Below, in pieces: positions 1 to 7,783 of a stretch of DNA of 43,662 nt. Under the pieces are notes generated by a model. The model saw nothing but the letters and a program-made list of their open reading frames with translations, had not been told where the DNA came from and did no database searches. Position 1 is the first letter of the stretch; every line of letters begins with the position of its first letter. The stretch is from an uncultured bacterium (GTDB lineage: Bacteria; Verrucomicrobiota; Kiritimatiellia; PWTM01), in contig CAKZPT010000050.1 in assembly GCA_937139365.1 (NCBI GenBank), positions 1 to 43,662 of the forward strand, in the 5' to 3' direction. The position numbers and the translations under genes are program-made.

Positions 1-203
1 CGTGGGCCGCCATGGCCGACCCGCCCCTCACAGTCGTCGAACAGCCCGTCGCCGACCTCGCCGTCCGCGCAACCGGGCTGTTGCTGTCGCGCATCCACGC
101 CTCTGAATCCTCGCCGCCTACCCTCGTACGATTGTCCGTCCGGCTCGTCGAACGCGCGTCGGTCGCCCCGCCGCCATCACCCCAAAAAGGAGACCCGAAA
201 TGA
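1..203 (+). CDS. LacI-family transcriptional regulator, C-terminal end (partial)
   Basis: The frame entering from the left edge (first full codon at base 3) ends with a TGA at 201-203. Its residues TVVEQPVADLAVRATGLLL and the ending RLVERASVAPP match the usual close of LacI/GalR repressors, where the effector-binding domain finishes with a 'T.V.QP...G..A...LL' helix and a 'L..RLV.R.S' strand. The DNA-binding helix-turn-helix lies outside the window. Its stop overlaps the start of the nucleoside hydrolase (ATGA at 200-203), so regulator and catabolic genes are translationally coupled. Inferred role: local repressor of the ribose/nucleoside operon, RbsR-like, but the ligand cannot be read from this fragment. 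Confidence 0.75.
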   Translation, partial: WAAMADPPLTVVEQPVADLAVRATGLLLSRIHASESSPPTLVRLSVRLVERASVAPPPSPQKGDPK

Positions 204-883
204 ACCTGCTCGCCCTCCTCGCCGCCGCCGCCATCGCCACTACGCCGGTGCCGTTGATCTTCGACACGGACATGGGCAACGACGTAGACGACGTGCTCGC
301 CCTCGGCCTCATCCACGCTTTGCAATCCCGAGGCGAATGCCGCCTGCTCGCCGTCACCATCGCAGAGGACCACCCGCTCGCCGCCGCCTTCGCCAACGCC
401 GTGAACACCTTTTACGGGCGCGGCGACATCCCCATCGGCATCGTGAGCGGCGGCGTCACGCCCGACCTCGGTCGTTTCCTTAAGCTTGCGACCGAGCGCG
501 ACGGCGATTCGCTGCGCTATCCCCGCGACCTCGACGGAACGAACGACACCCCTGAGGCATGGCGCCTGCTCCGCCGCGTTCTCGCCGCCCAACCCGATGG
601 CTCGGTCGTGATCGCGCAGGTGGGCTTCTCCAACAACCTCACGAGCGTCTTGTATCCCGTCCGTCCAGATCGCGACTACTTCGGCCTCTCCGAACCGGGA
701 CGGATTACTATGGAGGAGCATGGGCGCATCCGGTTTGAGCCTGCACCGGACGGCCGTCACCGGTACCTGACGATGTCGCGCGAACAGTCGCTGCGTGTCG
801 TCGAGGCGTTCGTCGCATGGTGCAGCCAGCCGCCCTGCCGCGGCCCGCTCGATCCAGAGGCGCCGGCCCATGCCGCCCCCTAA
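200..883 (+). CDS. Secreted IUNH-type nucleoside hydrolase with apparent internal deletion
   Basis: The protein has 227 residues, against about 310-340 for inosine-uridine nucleoside hydrolases, which split nucleosides into base and ribose. After a short hydrophobic leader comes FDTDMGNDVDD, the family's calcium-binding Asp cluster, at about residues 21-31. The first half looks normal up to VIAQVGFSNN (about 137-146). It then jumps to LTSVLYPVRPDRDYF, which in this family belongs near the C-terminus, so roughly 90-100 central residues appear to be missing in frame. At the junction an Asn stands where the second conserved Asp (the 'D.TAVLY' site, kept as SWDQTAVLF in the relic at 5.3 kb) would be expected. 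The start is supported by AAGGAG eight bases upstream of ATG. It is the first gene after the regulator and overlaps ribokinase by 14 bases. Activity is doubtful. Confidence 0.75.
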   Translation: MNLLALLAAAAIATTPVPLIFDTDMGNDVDDVLALGLIHALQSRGECRLLAVTIAEDHPLAAAFANAVNTFYGRGDIPIGIVSGGVTPDLGRFLKLATERDGDSLRYPRDLDGTNDTPEAWRLLRRVLAAQPDGSVVIAQVGFSNNLTSVLYPVRPDRDYFGLSEPGRITMEEHGRIRFEPAPDGRHRYLTMSREQSLRVVEAFVAWCSQPPCRGPLDPEAPAHAAP

Positions 884-1832
884 TGCCCCCGGCCCCCGCG
901 TCGCAGTGGTCGGCTCCCTGAACATGGACCTCGTCGCGCGGGTGCGCCGTCTTCCCCGGCCGGGCGAGACGGTGTCCGCCAGCGATCTCCAAGCCCATCC
1001 CGGCGGCAAGGGCGCCAACCAGGCCGTCGCCGCCGCCCGGCTGGGCGCCCGCACGCGCATGATCGGCTGCGTCGGGACCGACGGCCACGGCGAGGCCCTG
1101 CGCCGTGAACTCGCCGCCGCCGGCGTGGACATCGCCGAACTGCATGCGGTCTCCGACCGCCCGACCGGCACAGCCCTGATCGCGGTGGACGAAAAGGGGC
1201 AAAACCAGATCGTCGTCGTCGCCGGCGCCAACGGCCGCATGACCCCAGAGCACCTGCCCGCCTCCTTCCCCGCGCAGGACGATGTGGTCGTTCTGCAACT
1301 TGAAATTCCCATGGATACGGTGGTGCGGACGGCCCGAATGGCCCGCGCCGCCGGCCGGTTGGTCATCTTGAACACCGCGCCCGCCGCCGGCCCCTTGCCG
1401 GAAGAGCTCCTCGCCGCGGCGAACGTGCTCTGCCTCAACGAGACCGAGGCGTCCATGGTCGTGCCAGCGGCAGGGGCTGACGCGGCCCCCGCGCAGCGCG
1501 CCGAATGGCTCGCCCGCGACACCGGCGCCGTCGTCGTCGTCACTCTAGGGGAGCAGGGCGCGCTCCATTGCCTCCCCGGCGCCTCACCCACGGCCATCCC
1601 GGCGTTCCGCGTCAAGGCCGTCGACGCAACCGCTGCCGGCGACGCCTTTGTGGGGGCGCTCGCAGTGGCGCTGGGCGAGGCCGGTCCGCCGATCAGTGCC
1701 GGATCGTTGGCCCGGGCGGTCCGTTTCGCCAACGCCGCCGGCGCCCTGGCCGCCGCACGCGCCGGCGCCATTCCCTCGATCCCATTCCGGCCCGAGGTTG
1801 ACGCGATGCTCGAATTCGGAGATACTCCATGA
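870..1832 (+). CDS. rbsK: Ribokinase (PfkB family)
   Basis: About 320 residues. It phosphorylates ribose to ribose-5-phosphate using ATP in the cytoplasm. The N-terminal VVGSLNMDLVARV and the HPGGKGANQAVAAARLG segment are the two classic ribokinase signatures for sugar binding. The C-terminal DATAAGDAFVGALAVAL is the PfkB signature 2 with the anion hole and catalytic Asp. The start chosen is the ATG at 870, placing the GSLNMD strand about 15 residues in; an upstream in-frame start would add a low-complexity Arg/Ser stretch. It overlaps the hydrolase end by 14 bases and its own stop overlaps the binding-protein ATG (ATGA at 1829-1832). In context it consumes ribose imported by the transporter or released from nucleosides. 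Confidence 0.93.
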   Translation: MPPPNAPGPRVAVVGSLNMDLVARVRRLPRPGETVSASDLQAHPGGKGANQAVAAARLGARTRMIGCVGTDGHGEALRRELAAAGVDIAELHAVSDRPTGTALIAVDEKGQNQIVVVAGANGRMTPEHLPASFPAQDDVVVLQLEIPMDTVVRTARMARAAGRLVILNTAPAAGPLPEELLAAANVLCLNETEASMVVPAAGADAAPAQRAEWLARDTGAVVVVTLGEQGALHCLPGASPTAIPAFRVKAVDATAAGDAFVGALAVALGEAGPPISAGSLARAVRFANAAGALAAARAGAIPSIPFRPEVDAMLEFGDTP

Positions 1833-2794
1833 ACCGCGCCCCATACGTGCCCGCTGCCCTGGCCGTTCTATTGTCCATCGCTGGCTGTTCGCGACAGGAA
1901 TCCCCGCCCGCCATCCAAGGCCCCGGGCCCTCGAAGCCGAAGATTGCCCTCATCATGAAATCCCTGGCCAACGAATTTTTTGCGACGATGGCCGAGGGCG
2001 CCCGCGCCCACCAGCAGGCCCATGCCGATCGCTATGAGCTGATCGTGAACGGCATCAAGGACGAACGGGACTTGGCGCGCCAGGTGGCGCTGGTCGAGGA
2101 CATGATCGCCCAAGGCGTCCAGGCCATCGTCATCGCCCCGGCCGACTCGAAGGCCCTCGTCCCCGTGCTCAAGCGGGCCCGCGACAAGGGCGTCGTCGTC
2201 GTGAACATCGACAACCGGCTGGACGCCGATGTCCTGGCCGCTGCCAGCGTGCGCATCCCCTTCGTCGGCCCGGACAACCGCGCCGGAGCGCGCAAGGTCG
2301 CGGAGATGGTCGCCGCCCGGCTTCAACCCGGCGACAAGGTCCTCGTCCTCGAAGGCATCCGCACCTCGTTCAACGGCCAGCAACGTCGGCTCGGCTTCGA
2401 GGACGCCGTGCGGGCTGCCGGACTCGTCATCGCCGACAGCCAATCCGCACAATGGGAAATGAACATTGCCAGCCAGATCGCTTCGGCGATGCTGAACGCG
2501 CATCCAAACGCAAAGGCGATTCTGGCGGCGAACGATAACATGGCCCTCGGAGCTCTGGCATCCGTACGGGCCGCCGGCCTCAGCGGACAGATCCTGATCG
2601 CCGGTTTCGACAACATCCGGGCCGTCCGCCAGGCCATCCGCTCGGGCGAAATTCTAGCCACCGCCGACCAGCACGCCGACCAGTTGGCCGTCTTCGGGAT
2701 CGAATACGCTCTCCAGATCCTCTCCGGCGCCGCCGAGCCCTCCGACCGCGAAACGCCGGTGGACCTGATCACCTCCGCCAACGTGGGCGAATGA
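1829..2794 (+). CDS. rbsB: Ribose-type ABC transporter substrate-binding lipoprotein
   Basis: This is a periplasmic-binding protein of the ribose/galactose type (Peripla_BP_4), 321 residues. The N-terminus is a lipoprotein signal peptide ending in a lipobox (LLSIAGC, Cys at about residue 20), so it is probably membrane-anchored. The mature part starts ALIMKSLANEFF and has the family landmarks GVQAIVIAPADSKAL, GPDNRAGARK and AANDNMALGAL, followed by IAGFDN in the C-terminal lobe. A GGAG lies 7-8 bases before ATG. It is translationally coupled on both sides (overlap with ribokinase and with the ATPase). The substrate is inferred to be ribose or a nucleoside from the neighbours; the sequence alone cannot distinguish these. 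Confidence 0.9.
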   Translation: MNRAPYVPAALAVLLSIAGCSRQESPPAIQGPGPSKPKIALIMKSLANEFFATMAEGARAHQQAHADRYELIVNGIKDERDLARQVALVEDMIAQGVQAIVIAPADSKALVPVLKRARDKGVVVVNIDNRLDADVLAAASVRIPFVGPDNRAGARKVAEMVAARLQPGDKVLVLEGIRTSFNGQQRRLGFEDAVRAAGLVIADSQSAQWEMNIASQIASAMLNAHPNAKAILAANDNMALGALASVRAAGLSGQILIAGFDNIRAVRQAIRSGEILATADQHADQLAVFGIEYALQILSGAAEPSDRETPVDLITSANVGE

Positions 2795-4305
2795 TGCCGT
2801 CCGTTCCTCCACGTGTCCGCACCCTCGGGCTAAACAAGGCCTATGCCGTGCCGGTCCTTTCCGACGTCAACTTCGAGTGCCTTCCCGGCGAGGTCCACGC
2901 GCTGATCGGCGCCAACGGCGCTGGCAAAAGCACCCTGGCGCGCATCCTCTGCGGTCTGGTCCGGCCCGACGCCGGCTCCATGGAGTTCGACGGCCGCCCC
3001 TACGCCCCCCGGCACAAACGCGACGCGGAGGCCGCCGGCGTCCACATCGTCCACCAGGAACTCAACCTGGTCGGTAACCTCAGTGTCGCGGAGAACCTTT
3101 TTTTGTCGGACCTGCCTCGTCGCTGGGGGTGCCTCCGTCTTGGGGAGCTGCGCGAGGCGGCACGAACGGCGCTGGCGCGCGTGGGGCTGGCCGGCCTCGA
3201 TCCCGCGACGCCCGTGGCGGCCCTCGGCGTGGGCGTGCGACAGTTGGTCGAAATCGCCGGGGCGCTGGCACGCGCATGCCGCCTGCTGATCCTCGACGAG
3301 CCGACCGCGGCGCTCTCCGATCCTCAGATCGAGCGGCTGTTCGACCACATCCGCCGACTCCGCGCCTCGGGCGTCTCGGTGATCTACATCAGCCACCGAA
3401 TGGACGAAATCGCCCGGATCGCGGACCGCACCACGGTCTTGCGGGACGGCCGAATCGTTGCCACCCGCCCGGTCGCGGCGTTGCCGGTCGCCGAAGCGGT
3501 CCGCATGATGGCCGGCCGCGACCCCTCGGCCCACGCCGCCGCGCCCCGCGTACCTGGGCCGATTCGGTTGCGTGTTCGGGATCTCCGCCGGGCGCCGGCC
3601 GTCCGCGGCATCACCCTAGAGGCGCGCGCCGGCGAAATTCTCGGCCTCGCCGGCCTTGTCGGATCGGGTCGTACAGAGTTCCTTCGCGCCGTCTTCGGCG
3701 CCGAACGCGCGGACGGGGGCGAGGTGCAGGTGGACGACAGTCCTCCGCGGCGCTTCAGTTCGCCGGCCGAGGCGGTCGCCGCCGGCCTTGCGATGGTGCC
3801 GGAGGACCGCAAGGAGGATGGCTTGATGCTGGCCCGGCCCGTCGCAATGAACATGTCCCTGGCCTCGCTGGCATCCTTTCGGCGCGCCAGCGGCCTGCTC
3901 GCGGCGGCCGCGGAGCGGACCGCGGTGGGGCAAACGGCCGACCGCGTGAATCTGCGTTGCGCCTCGCTGGACCAGCCGGTGACCGAGCTCAGCGGCGGCA
4001 ATCAGCAAAAAACGCTCATCGGACGTTGGCTGATGCGCGACGCAGCCGTGTACCTTTTCGACGAGCCGACCCGCGGCGTCGACATTTCGGCCAAAGCGGC
4101 GATCCACGAGCTTATGGGGGATCTGGCCCGTCGTGGCCGGGCCTGCGTTGTCGCGTCCAGCGAGCCGGAGGAGCTGATGTCGCTCTGCGACCGGATCGCC
4201 GTGTTCGCCCGCGGCCGGATCGCGCGGGTCTTCGAGCGAGGCGAATGGACGCATGAGCGGATCTTGGCGGCGGCCTTCGAGGATCCTGCGGGAGGTGCGC
4301 AATGA
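2791..4305 (+). CDS. rbsA: Sugar ABC transporter ATPase, two nucleotide-binding domains
   Basis: This 504-residue tandem ABC ATPase is the RbsA/MglA type that energises import from both halves of one polypeptide. Domain 1 has Walker A GANGAGKST (about residues 42-50), a degenerate signature (LGVGVRQLVEIAGAL) and Walker B LLILDEPTAAL. Domain 2 begins with a variant P-loop GLVGSGRTE, where Thr-Glu replaces the Lys-Ser/Thr, as is normal in this family. It then shows a full LSGGNQQK signature and VYLFDEPTRGVD. Start and stop both overlap neighbours (with the binding protein at 2791-2794 and the permease at 4302-4305), so this is one translational unit. Ribose or nucleoside specificity is an inference from context. 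Confidence 0.93.
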   Translation: MMPSVPPRVRTLGLNKAYAVPVLSDVNFECLPGEVHALIGANGAGKSTLARILCGLVRPDAGSMEFDGRPYAPRHKRDAEAAGVHIVHQELNLVGNLSVAENLFLSDLPRRWGCLRLGELREAARTALARVGLAGLDPATPVAALGVGVRQLVEIAGALARACRLLILDEPTAALSDPQIERLFDHIRRLRASGVSVIYISHRMDEIARIADRTTVLRDGRIVATRPVAALPVAEAVRMMAGRDPSAHAAAPRVPGPIRLRVRDLRRAPAVRGITLEARAGEILGLAGLVGSGRTEFLRAVFGAERADGGEVQVDDSPPRRFSSPAEAVAAGLAMVPEDRKEDGLMLARPVAMNMSLASLASFRRASGLLAAAAERTAVGQTADRVNLRCASLDQPVTELSGGNQQKTLIGRWLMRDAAVYLFDEPTRGVDISAKAAIHELMGDLARRGRACVVASSEPEELMSLCDRIAVFARGRIARVFERGEWTHERILAAAFEDPAGGAQ

Positions 4306-5324
4306 GGTCGGGGACGAACGGCCAGCCCCGCCGCCGCGCGGCGGAGTGCGCGGGTCTGCTCGCGGTGCTCGCCGCCCTGGTCGCGTTGTTCGCGGCGCTC
4401 AGCGACCGTTTTCTCGCGCCTGAAACGTTTTTGACGATCGCCAACCAGATCCCCGACCTCGTCGTGATCGCCGTGGGGATGACGCTGGTGCTGGTGTCGG
4501 GCGGGATTGACCTCTCGGTTGGATCGGTCATGGCCCTAGGCGCCTCGTTGTTGGGCGTGGCCATGACTGATCATGGTTGGCCGGCCGGCGCGGCGGCCCT
4601 GGTGGCGGCCTCGGTGGGGCTGGGCTGCGGCCTGGTCAACGGGGTGATCTCGGTCGGCGCAGGGATTCCCTCGTTCATCGTCACGCTCGGCATGCTCGAG
4701 ATCGCCCGCGGCGCGGCCTACCTCGCCACGCGCTCGCAGACGCAGTACATCGGCCCCGCGATCGAGCCGATCGGCGCGCCGTTGCCCGTGCTGCACCTCT
4801 CTCCCGCCGTCCTGGCCGCGTTGGCGCTGGTCGCGGGGGGGCAATTCATCCTCTCCCGCACGGTCCTGGGCCGTCACCTGGTGGCGATCGGCTCGAACGA
4901 GTCCGCCGTCCGGCTCTCGGGCATCGATCCTCGGCCGCCGAAGATTGCGGCCTTCGCGATCTCGGGTTTGTTGAGTGGACTGGCAGGTGTGTTTCAATCG
5001 TCGCGGCTATCGGCCGCCGACCCGAACGGCGGCGTCGGCCTCGAGCTGGCCGCCATCGCGGCCGTGGTGATCGGCGGAACGAGCCTGATGGGCGGACGGG
5101 GCTCGGTGGTGAACAGCTTCATCGGCGTGCTGATCATCGCGGTGCTGCAGACCGGCCTGGCACACGTCGGCGCGACGGAGCCCGCCAAGCGCGTGATCAC
5201 CGGCGCCGCTATCGTGGCGGCCGTGCTGGCAGACGCCGCACGCCACCGATGGGCCGCAGCCGACCTGTGGCGCCGGCTGAGACGTGCCGTCCCCGCCACC
5301 GCGATGCCGGCTGACCGCTTATGA
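4302..5324 (+). CDS. rbsC: Ribose-type ABC transporter permease
   Basis: This membrane permease (340 residues) of the BPD_transp_2 family forms the channel partner of the tandem ATPase upstream. It has many hydrophobic segments. The conserved SGGIDLSVGSVMALGA stretch and the NGVISVGAGIPSFIVTLGML loop are diagnostic of RbsC/XylH/MglC-type permeases. The cytoplasmic-coupling region AIGSNESAVRLSGID is also conserved. Its ATG overlaps the ATPase stop and its stop (TGA 5322-5324) overlaps the ATG of the following relic. No rbsD (ribose pyranase) is present in the operon within this window. Confidence 0.92.
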   Translation: MRSGTNGQPRRRAAECAGLLAVLAALVALFAALSDRFLAPETFLTIANQIPDLVVIAVGMTLVLVSGGIDLSVGSVMALGASLLGVAMTDHGWPAGAAALVAASVGLGCGLVNGVISVGAGIPSFIVTLGMLEIARGAAYLATRSQTQYIGPAIEPIGAPLPVLHLSPAVLAALALVAGGQFILSRTVLGRHLVAIGSNESAVRLSGIDPRPPKIAAFAISGLLSGLAGVFQSSRLSAADPNGGVGLELAAIAAVVIGGTSLMGGRGSVVNSFIGVLIIAVLQTGLAHVGATEPAKRVITGAAIVAAVLADAARHRWAAADLWRRLRRAVPATAMPADRL

Positions 5325-5873
5325 GCCGCCTCCTCCCCATGCTACTGCCCACCGCTGCAGCCGCCGGCGAGTTCGCCGTAGCCGGGCCATCCGCGTCGTC
5401 CACGTTGCCCCTCATCCTGCACGGCACCGACATGTCGGGCGACGCCGACGACGCCGGCGCACTGGCTGTATTGCATGCCCGTGCTGACCTCGGCGAGTGT
5501 CGACTCCTCGCGACGCTCGTCCATCGCAACGGCCACGCCAATTCCTCGGACGCCGCCCGGCTCGCCCATGGCCCCGCCAGCCATTCGGTCCGCCGGGCGT
5601 ACGAGCTGCGCCATTCCGAGGGCCGGCCCTCGATCCGCGGCGCCCAGCCGAGCTGGGACCAGACGGCGGTGCTCTTCGCCGTGCGGGGCCCCGATCTCGC
5701 CCTGTGAATTCTCCGGCGCGGTGGCCTTTCGGTGGACAAACATGCCCTGACGCACTGGACCGACCCGCCGGACGGTCCCCATTTCTCGTGGATCGCGGAT
5801 GTTCGGCGCAGACGTCCGCGCGGATCACCGAGGAATTGGTGATCGCGCCGCCGCGCCGGCCCCCGACCGCCCA
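5321..5873 (+). pseudogene. Nucleoside hydrolase relic closing the ribose operon
   Basis: Starting from an ATG that overlaps the permease stop, residues PLILHGTDMSGDADDAGAL mirror the nucleoside hydrolase Asp cluster of the gene at 200. The order of Asp residues is disturbed. GECRLLATLVHRNGHANSS is also parallel to GECRLLAVTIAED in that gene. The frame then jumps to SWDQTAVLFAVRGPD, a C-terminal block of this family, and stops at 5705-5707. Beyond the stop, other frames continue recognisable family text: HWTDPPDGPHFSWIADV and then RITEELVIAPP (about 5825-5855). So there is an internal deletion plus at least two frameshifts. The true original end is uncertain. It was probably a second nucleoside hydrolase acting with the transporter. 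Confidence 0.75.
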
Positions 5874-5927
5874 GCCGCCCGGGGGCTTGAGCAGGGCGCG
5901 GCCGCCCCCTACGATGCGGCCGGTGCC

Positions 5928-6908
5928 ATGAGCGAGCCCCTATTGTCGGTCGTCGTCCCCGTCTACAACGAGGTCGAGAGCGTCGAAGCGCTCTGCGGCG
6001 CCCTGCACGCTTCCCTGTCGCGCCAGCCCCGAACGTACGAAATCATCCTCGTGGACGACGGCAGCACCGACGGCACATGGCCGGCGCTGGTCCGCCTCGC
6101 CAACCGCTGGCCGCATCTGCGCTGCATTCGCCTGCGCCGGAACTTTGGCCAGACGGCCGCGATGAGCGCGGGCATCGACGCCGCCCGTGGCGGGATCATC
6201 GTCACGCTCGACGCCGACCTCCAAAACGATCCCGACGACATCCCCCGTCTCGTGGAGTTGATGAGCGACGACGTGGACGTGGTCAGCGGTTGGCGCAAGG
6301 ACCGTAAGGACCCCTTCCTCTCTCGCCGTCTTCCGTCCATGCTGGCCAACGGCCTGATCAGTCGCATCACCGGCGTGTCGCTGCACGACTACGGGTGCAC
6401 GCTGAAGGCCTACCGTGCCGAGGTGCTGCGCCGCGTACGGCTCTACGGGGAGATGCACCGGTTCATCCCTGCGCTCGCCAGTTGGGTGGGCGCGCGGGTG
6501 ATCGAGGTCCCCGTGCGGCATCACCCCCGCCGCTTCGGCCGCTCGAAGTACGGACTTTCGCGAACGCTTCGCGTCGTGCTGGACCTAATCACGGTGAAGT
6601 ACCTGCTGCGCTACAGCCAACGCCCGATGCAGGCGTTCGGCAAGATCGGGCTGTCGCTCGGCCTGCCCGGCCTAGCCCTGCTGGCCTTCATGGTGGCGGC
6701 GCACCTCTCGTACCGCTTGTTCGGCACCGGATGGGCAGCGGAGCTCATCAAACGCCCCTTCTGGGTCATCAGCGCCTTTCTGCTGATCCTGATGGGCGTG
6801 CAATTCATTTCGATCGGGCTGCTGGCCGAGGTCCTCAGCCGCACCTACCACGAGGCGCAGGCCAAGCCCATCTACGCCATCCGCGAGACGATCGAATCGC
6901 CCTCATGA
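5928..6908 (+). CDS. GT2 family glycosyltransferase, DPM1/GtrB-like
   Basis: 326 residues. The GT-A fold occupies about residues 1-230: VVVPVYNEVES, ILVDDGSTDGTW, LRRNFGQTAAMSAGID and the metal-binding TLDADLQNDP. Two C-terminal transmembrane helices follow, typical of enzymes that transfer a sugar to polyprenyl phosphate at the inner membrane (GtrB, ArnC, DPM1 relatives). HDYGCTLKAYR and RRFGRSKYG are also characteristic of this subgroup. The ATG at 5928 is chosen because the catalytic domain begins a few residues later; the upstream in-frame extension runs through the relic. Its stop overlaps the ATG of the CPBP protease (ATGA at 6905-6908). The exact sugar and acceptor cannot be assigned. 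Confidence 0.88.
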   Translation: MSEPLLSVVVPVYNEVESVEALCGALHASLSRQPRTYEIILVDDGSTDGTWPALVRLANRWPHLRCIRLRRNFGQTAAMSAGIDAARGGIIVTLDADLQNDPDDIPRLVELMSDDVDVVSGWRKDRKDPFLSRRLPSMLANGLISRITGVSLHDYGCTLKAYRAEVLRRVRLYGEMHRFIPALASWVGARVIEVPVRHHPRRFGRSKYGLSRTLRVVLDLITVKYLLRYSQRPMQAFGKIGLSLGLPGLALLAFMVAAHLSYRLFGTGWAAELIKRPFWVISAFLLILMGVQFISIGLLAEVLSRTYHEAQAKPIYAIRETIESPS

Positions 6909-7783
6909 GCCGCGCCCCGGACGTTGCACAGGACCTGGCGGCGCGCCTGGGCGACCGCCCCGTACTGACCGCAGCGCTCGCGACGCTAATGATCGCGGGC
7001 ATGGCGGCCTCCGTCGTCTCCGTGGTGCTGATGTGGAGCCGCCGTCCCCGGCTCGCCGCGCTCCGCGCCCGGCCGTGGCACGAAACGGACGCCGCCGTTC
7101 TGGCGGCGTTGTTGGCCGGCTTGTTCCTAGTGGCCGCGGCTGTCGTCGCCACGCTGGACCGAGTCCTGCCCGGCATCCTGCACTCGCCGCATCGCGATGC
7201 CTGGGTGATGGCGGCTCAGAGCTTCGCATTCCACTGGCCTGCGCTGGGGTTGGCAGTGTACTGGCTTCGGTCCCGCCGCCGGAGCTGGACCGAGGCCTTC
7301 GGCGCGCCCGGCCGCCCACTCGTCAGCGATCTCTTCCTTGGTGCCTTTTTTTACCTGGCCATCGTCTGCCCGGCCGGCCTTGCTGGCTGGGCGGGCCGCG
7401 CCCTGCTCGACCGTCTGGGCCTTGATACGGCACCGCAGGAAATCATCCGCGTGCTCGCCGACCCGGCCGCCGGAGCCGCCCGGTGGTACCTTTTCTTCCT
7501 TTCGCTGGTGCTGGCGCCGGTGGCCGAAGAGATCGTCTTTCGCGGCATCGCTCTGCCGGCCATGACGCCGCGCTTTGGCCCCGGCGGCGCGGTGCTTCTC
7601 ACCGCCACCCTATTTGCGGCAGTGCACGGCCATGCCGCTGCAGCCGCCCCCATTTTTGTGCTTGGCCTCGGCCTGGCCATGGCCTACCTCTACAGCGGCT
7701 CGCTTGCCGTGCCGATCGTGATGCATGCCACTTTCAACGGCGTGTCCGTCGCCTTAAGCCATCTGCTGGAGTTGGCGGATTAG
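6905..7783 (+). CDS. CPBP family intramembrane metalloprotease (Rce1/Abi-like)
   Basis: 292 residues with about seven or eight hydrophobic segments. The C-terminal half has the three CPBP motifs: APVAEEIVFRGIALP (the EExxxR motif), an FAAVHGHAA histidine motif and a final HATFNGVS motif. Together these form the glutamate/histidine zinc site of Rce1-like proteases. The N-terminal part is a variable membrane domain. It is translationally coupled to the glycosyltransferase. Its last 50 bases overlap, on the opposite strand, the 3' end of queG. The substrate is unknown; bacterial members act on membrane proteins or in peptide maturation. Confidence 0.85.
   Translation: MSRAPDVAQDLAARLGDRPVLTAALATLMIAGMAASVVSVVLMWSRRPRLAALRARPWHETDAAVLAALLAGLFLVAAAVVATLDRVLPGILHSPHRDAWVMAAQSFAFHWPALGLAVYWLRSRRRSWTEAFGAPGRPLVSDLFLGAFFYLAIVCPAGLAGWAGRALLDRLGLDTAPQEIIRVLADPAAGAARWYLFFLSLVLAPVAEEIVFRGIALPAMTPRFGPGGAVLLTATLFAAVHGHAAAAAPIFVLGLGLAMAYLYSGSLAVPIVMHATFNGVSVALSHLLELAD

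Noticed and set aside
3129-4256. Long plus-strand frame of 375 codons inside the ATPase gene
   Set aside because: It is a shifted frame of the tandem ABC ATPase, which has all motifs in its own frame; the shadow is Arg/Gly/Pro-rich.
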